Of a DNA stretch of 23,107 nt, positions 22,622 to 23,107 are shown one piece after another. How positions within the stretch are numbered: position 1 is the stretch's first letter; each line of letters starts with the position of its first letter. Both the position numbers and the translations under genes were made by a program. The notes beneath the pieces are model-generated. The model saw only the letters and a list, made by a program, of their open reading frames with translations. It was not told the origin of the DNA and made no database searches. The DNA comes from a virus: positions 1 through 23,107 of the IMG/VR virus record IMGVR_UViG_3300032092_000272. One strand, 5' to 3'.

Positions 22622-22785
22622 TATCTTTTGACTGTTTGCGGATTTTTAAAACGGTCGAAATAAGAGACACCAAACCCATACAAATGCCTGTATGCAACAA
22701 AGTTGCCAGATAGGGCAAATAAGGGTTTAAATGCCCCCTAGAGACCACAACACCCATATTTCCATACACACATACCCCTCAAATA
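22622..22785. other. Divergent intergenic regulatory region
   Basis: About 160 bases between the minus-strand structural module and the plus-strand genes, with no gene I can support. GCAAC/GTTGC (22694-22706) is a perfect 5-bp stem with a 3-base loop, followed by TAGGGCA (22711-22717) and TGCCC (22732-22736) as a second possible stem. These could be regulator sites or leader structures. Confidence 0.5.
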
Positions 22786-22794
22786 TGTTATACT
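22786..22794 (+). promoter_or_regulatory. Extended -10 promoter of the HTH gene
   Basis: TGTTATACT on the plus strand, 26 bases before the ATG at 22821. No clear -35. The predicted leader is about 20 bases and includes AAAGAGAGAG. Confidence 0.62.
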
Positions 22795-22820
22795 ATAAAT
22801 CTACCGAAAGAGAGAGCGAT

Positions 22821-23003
22821 ATGGACGAAAAAGTACCGTATGTCAAACACTACGAGTCAAAAGAATATCTTGAAGCATGCATAGCAGCCAAGATGAATTC
22901 AAAAGAAATAGCCAATCAGAGTAAAGTGTCATATAAACTTATTAACTATTGGCTGATAAAGCATGGATTGCTTCGCAATACCCCAGACGTTAGGCTACCC
23001 TAA
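22821..23003 (+). CDS. Small helix-turn-helix DNA-binding protein
   Basis: A 60-aa protein that is mostly one homeodomain-like HTH. Residues 14-27 form the first helix (KEYLEACIAAKMNS), SKEIANQSKVS the turn region and YKLINYWLIKHGL (33-45) the recognition helix. Such short HTH proteins are common in phage early regions and may be regulators. A longer reading from 22731 is possible but would run over the promoter and has no ribosome site; the ATG at 22821 has a purine-rich AAAGAGAGAG just upstream. It diverges from the structural genes and its stop overlaps the next ATG as TAATG. Regulation of the divergent promoters is a reasonable guess, not shown. Confidence 0.66.
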   Translation: MDEKVPYVKHYESKEYLEACIAAKMNSKEIANQSKVSYKLINYWLIKHGLLRNTPDVRLP

Positions 23004-23107
23004 TGGAAATTATTATATTCTTAGCAGCAATGCTCTTTGTATTAGCATTTAACTTTATTTATGACAAATACAAAATGATTAATACCCCCAAAAAGAAACA
23101 CAGATGC
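23003..23107 (+). CDS. Small membrane peptide, 3' end outside the window
   Basis: Starting at the ATG that overlaps the HTH stop (TAATG), 35 codons stay open to the window edge. Residues 2-19 are a hydrophobic membrane segment (EIIIFLAAMLFVLAFNFI), followed by a Lys-rich, probably cytoplasmic tail (YDKYK, then KKKHR). The overlap and the membrane-then-basic layout support a real gene. Function unknown. Confidence 0.55.
   Translation, partial: MEIIIFLAAMLFVLAFNFIYDKYKMINTPKKKHRC

Noticed and set aside
22731-22820. A 90-aa version of the HTH protein
   Set aside because: It would place the extended -10 inside the gene, has no ribosome site, and adds low-complexity residues before the HTH.

Overview
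The window is part of a tailed-phage genome (Caudoviricetes, long-tailed type) with an AT-rich sequence. It covers fibre and adhesin genes, a nucleotide-metabolism gene, and most of a head and head-tail connection module. Almost all genes lie on the minus strand, so the order below follows transcription from high to low coordinates. The likely host is a Gram-positive, possibly low-GC actinobacterium. Three signs point that way: several genes appear to be read from leaderless mRNAs, other genes carry textbook AAGGAGG-type ribosome sites, and the phage encodes a Sec-exported NlpC/P60 cell-wall enzyme. The host call is inference; no host marker gene is present.

Right end (22.6-23.1 kb): a small helix-turn-helix protein and a partial membrane peptide run on the plus strand. 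They diverge from the structural module across about 200 bases of regulatory DNA. Region 18.6-22.6 kb, minus: a one-TM coiled-coil protein, a terminator-promoter module, a small structural protein, and a 1010-aa collagen-like fibre. The fibre ends in a self-cleaving S74 (endosialidase-type) chaperone. Region 14.4-18.6 kb, minus: two tandem paralogous GT2 glycosyltransferases and a Ser/Thr/Ala/Gly-rich 741-aa fibre.

Region 13.7-14.4 kb holds the single inverted gene of the structural half, a secreted NlpC/P60 hydrolase with its own strong promoter. Region 11.3-13.7 kb, minus, holds an 81-aa helical protein and a monomeric B12-dependent (class II) ribonucleotide reductase, closed by a hairpin terminator. 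Region 7.9-11.3 kb holds a 1105-aa LamG-type adhesin. Region 0-7.9 kb, minus, is the head and neck module: a small pre-portal protein, PBSX-type portal, XkdF-like protease with an internally started scaffold, HK97-fold capsid protein, terminator, a small acidic protein, head-tail adaptor, closure protein, HK97-gp10-like neck protein, tail terminator, and the start of a probable tail tube gene.

Expression logic seen in the DNA: nearly every transcription unit begins at an extended -10 of the form TGnTATAAT or TGnTATACT. Genes that open a unit are either leaderless, with the -10 ending 6-9 (four times exactly 7) bases before the ATG, or have a good Shine-Dalgarno. Genes inside units are linked by TAATG, ATGA or GTGA overlaps. 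No terminase, tRNA, integrase or CRISPR was seen.
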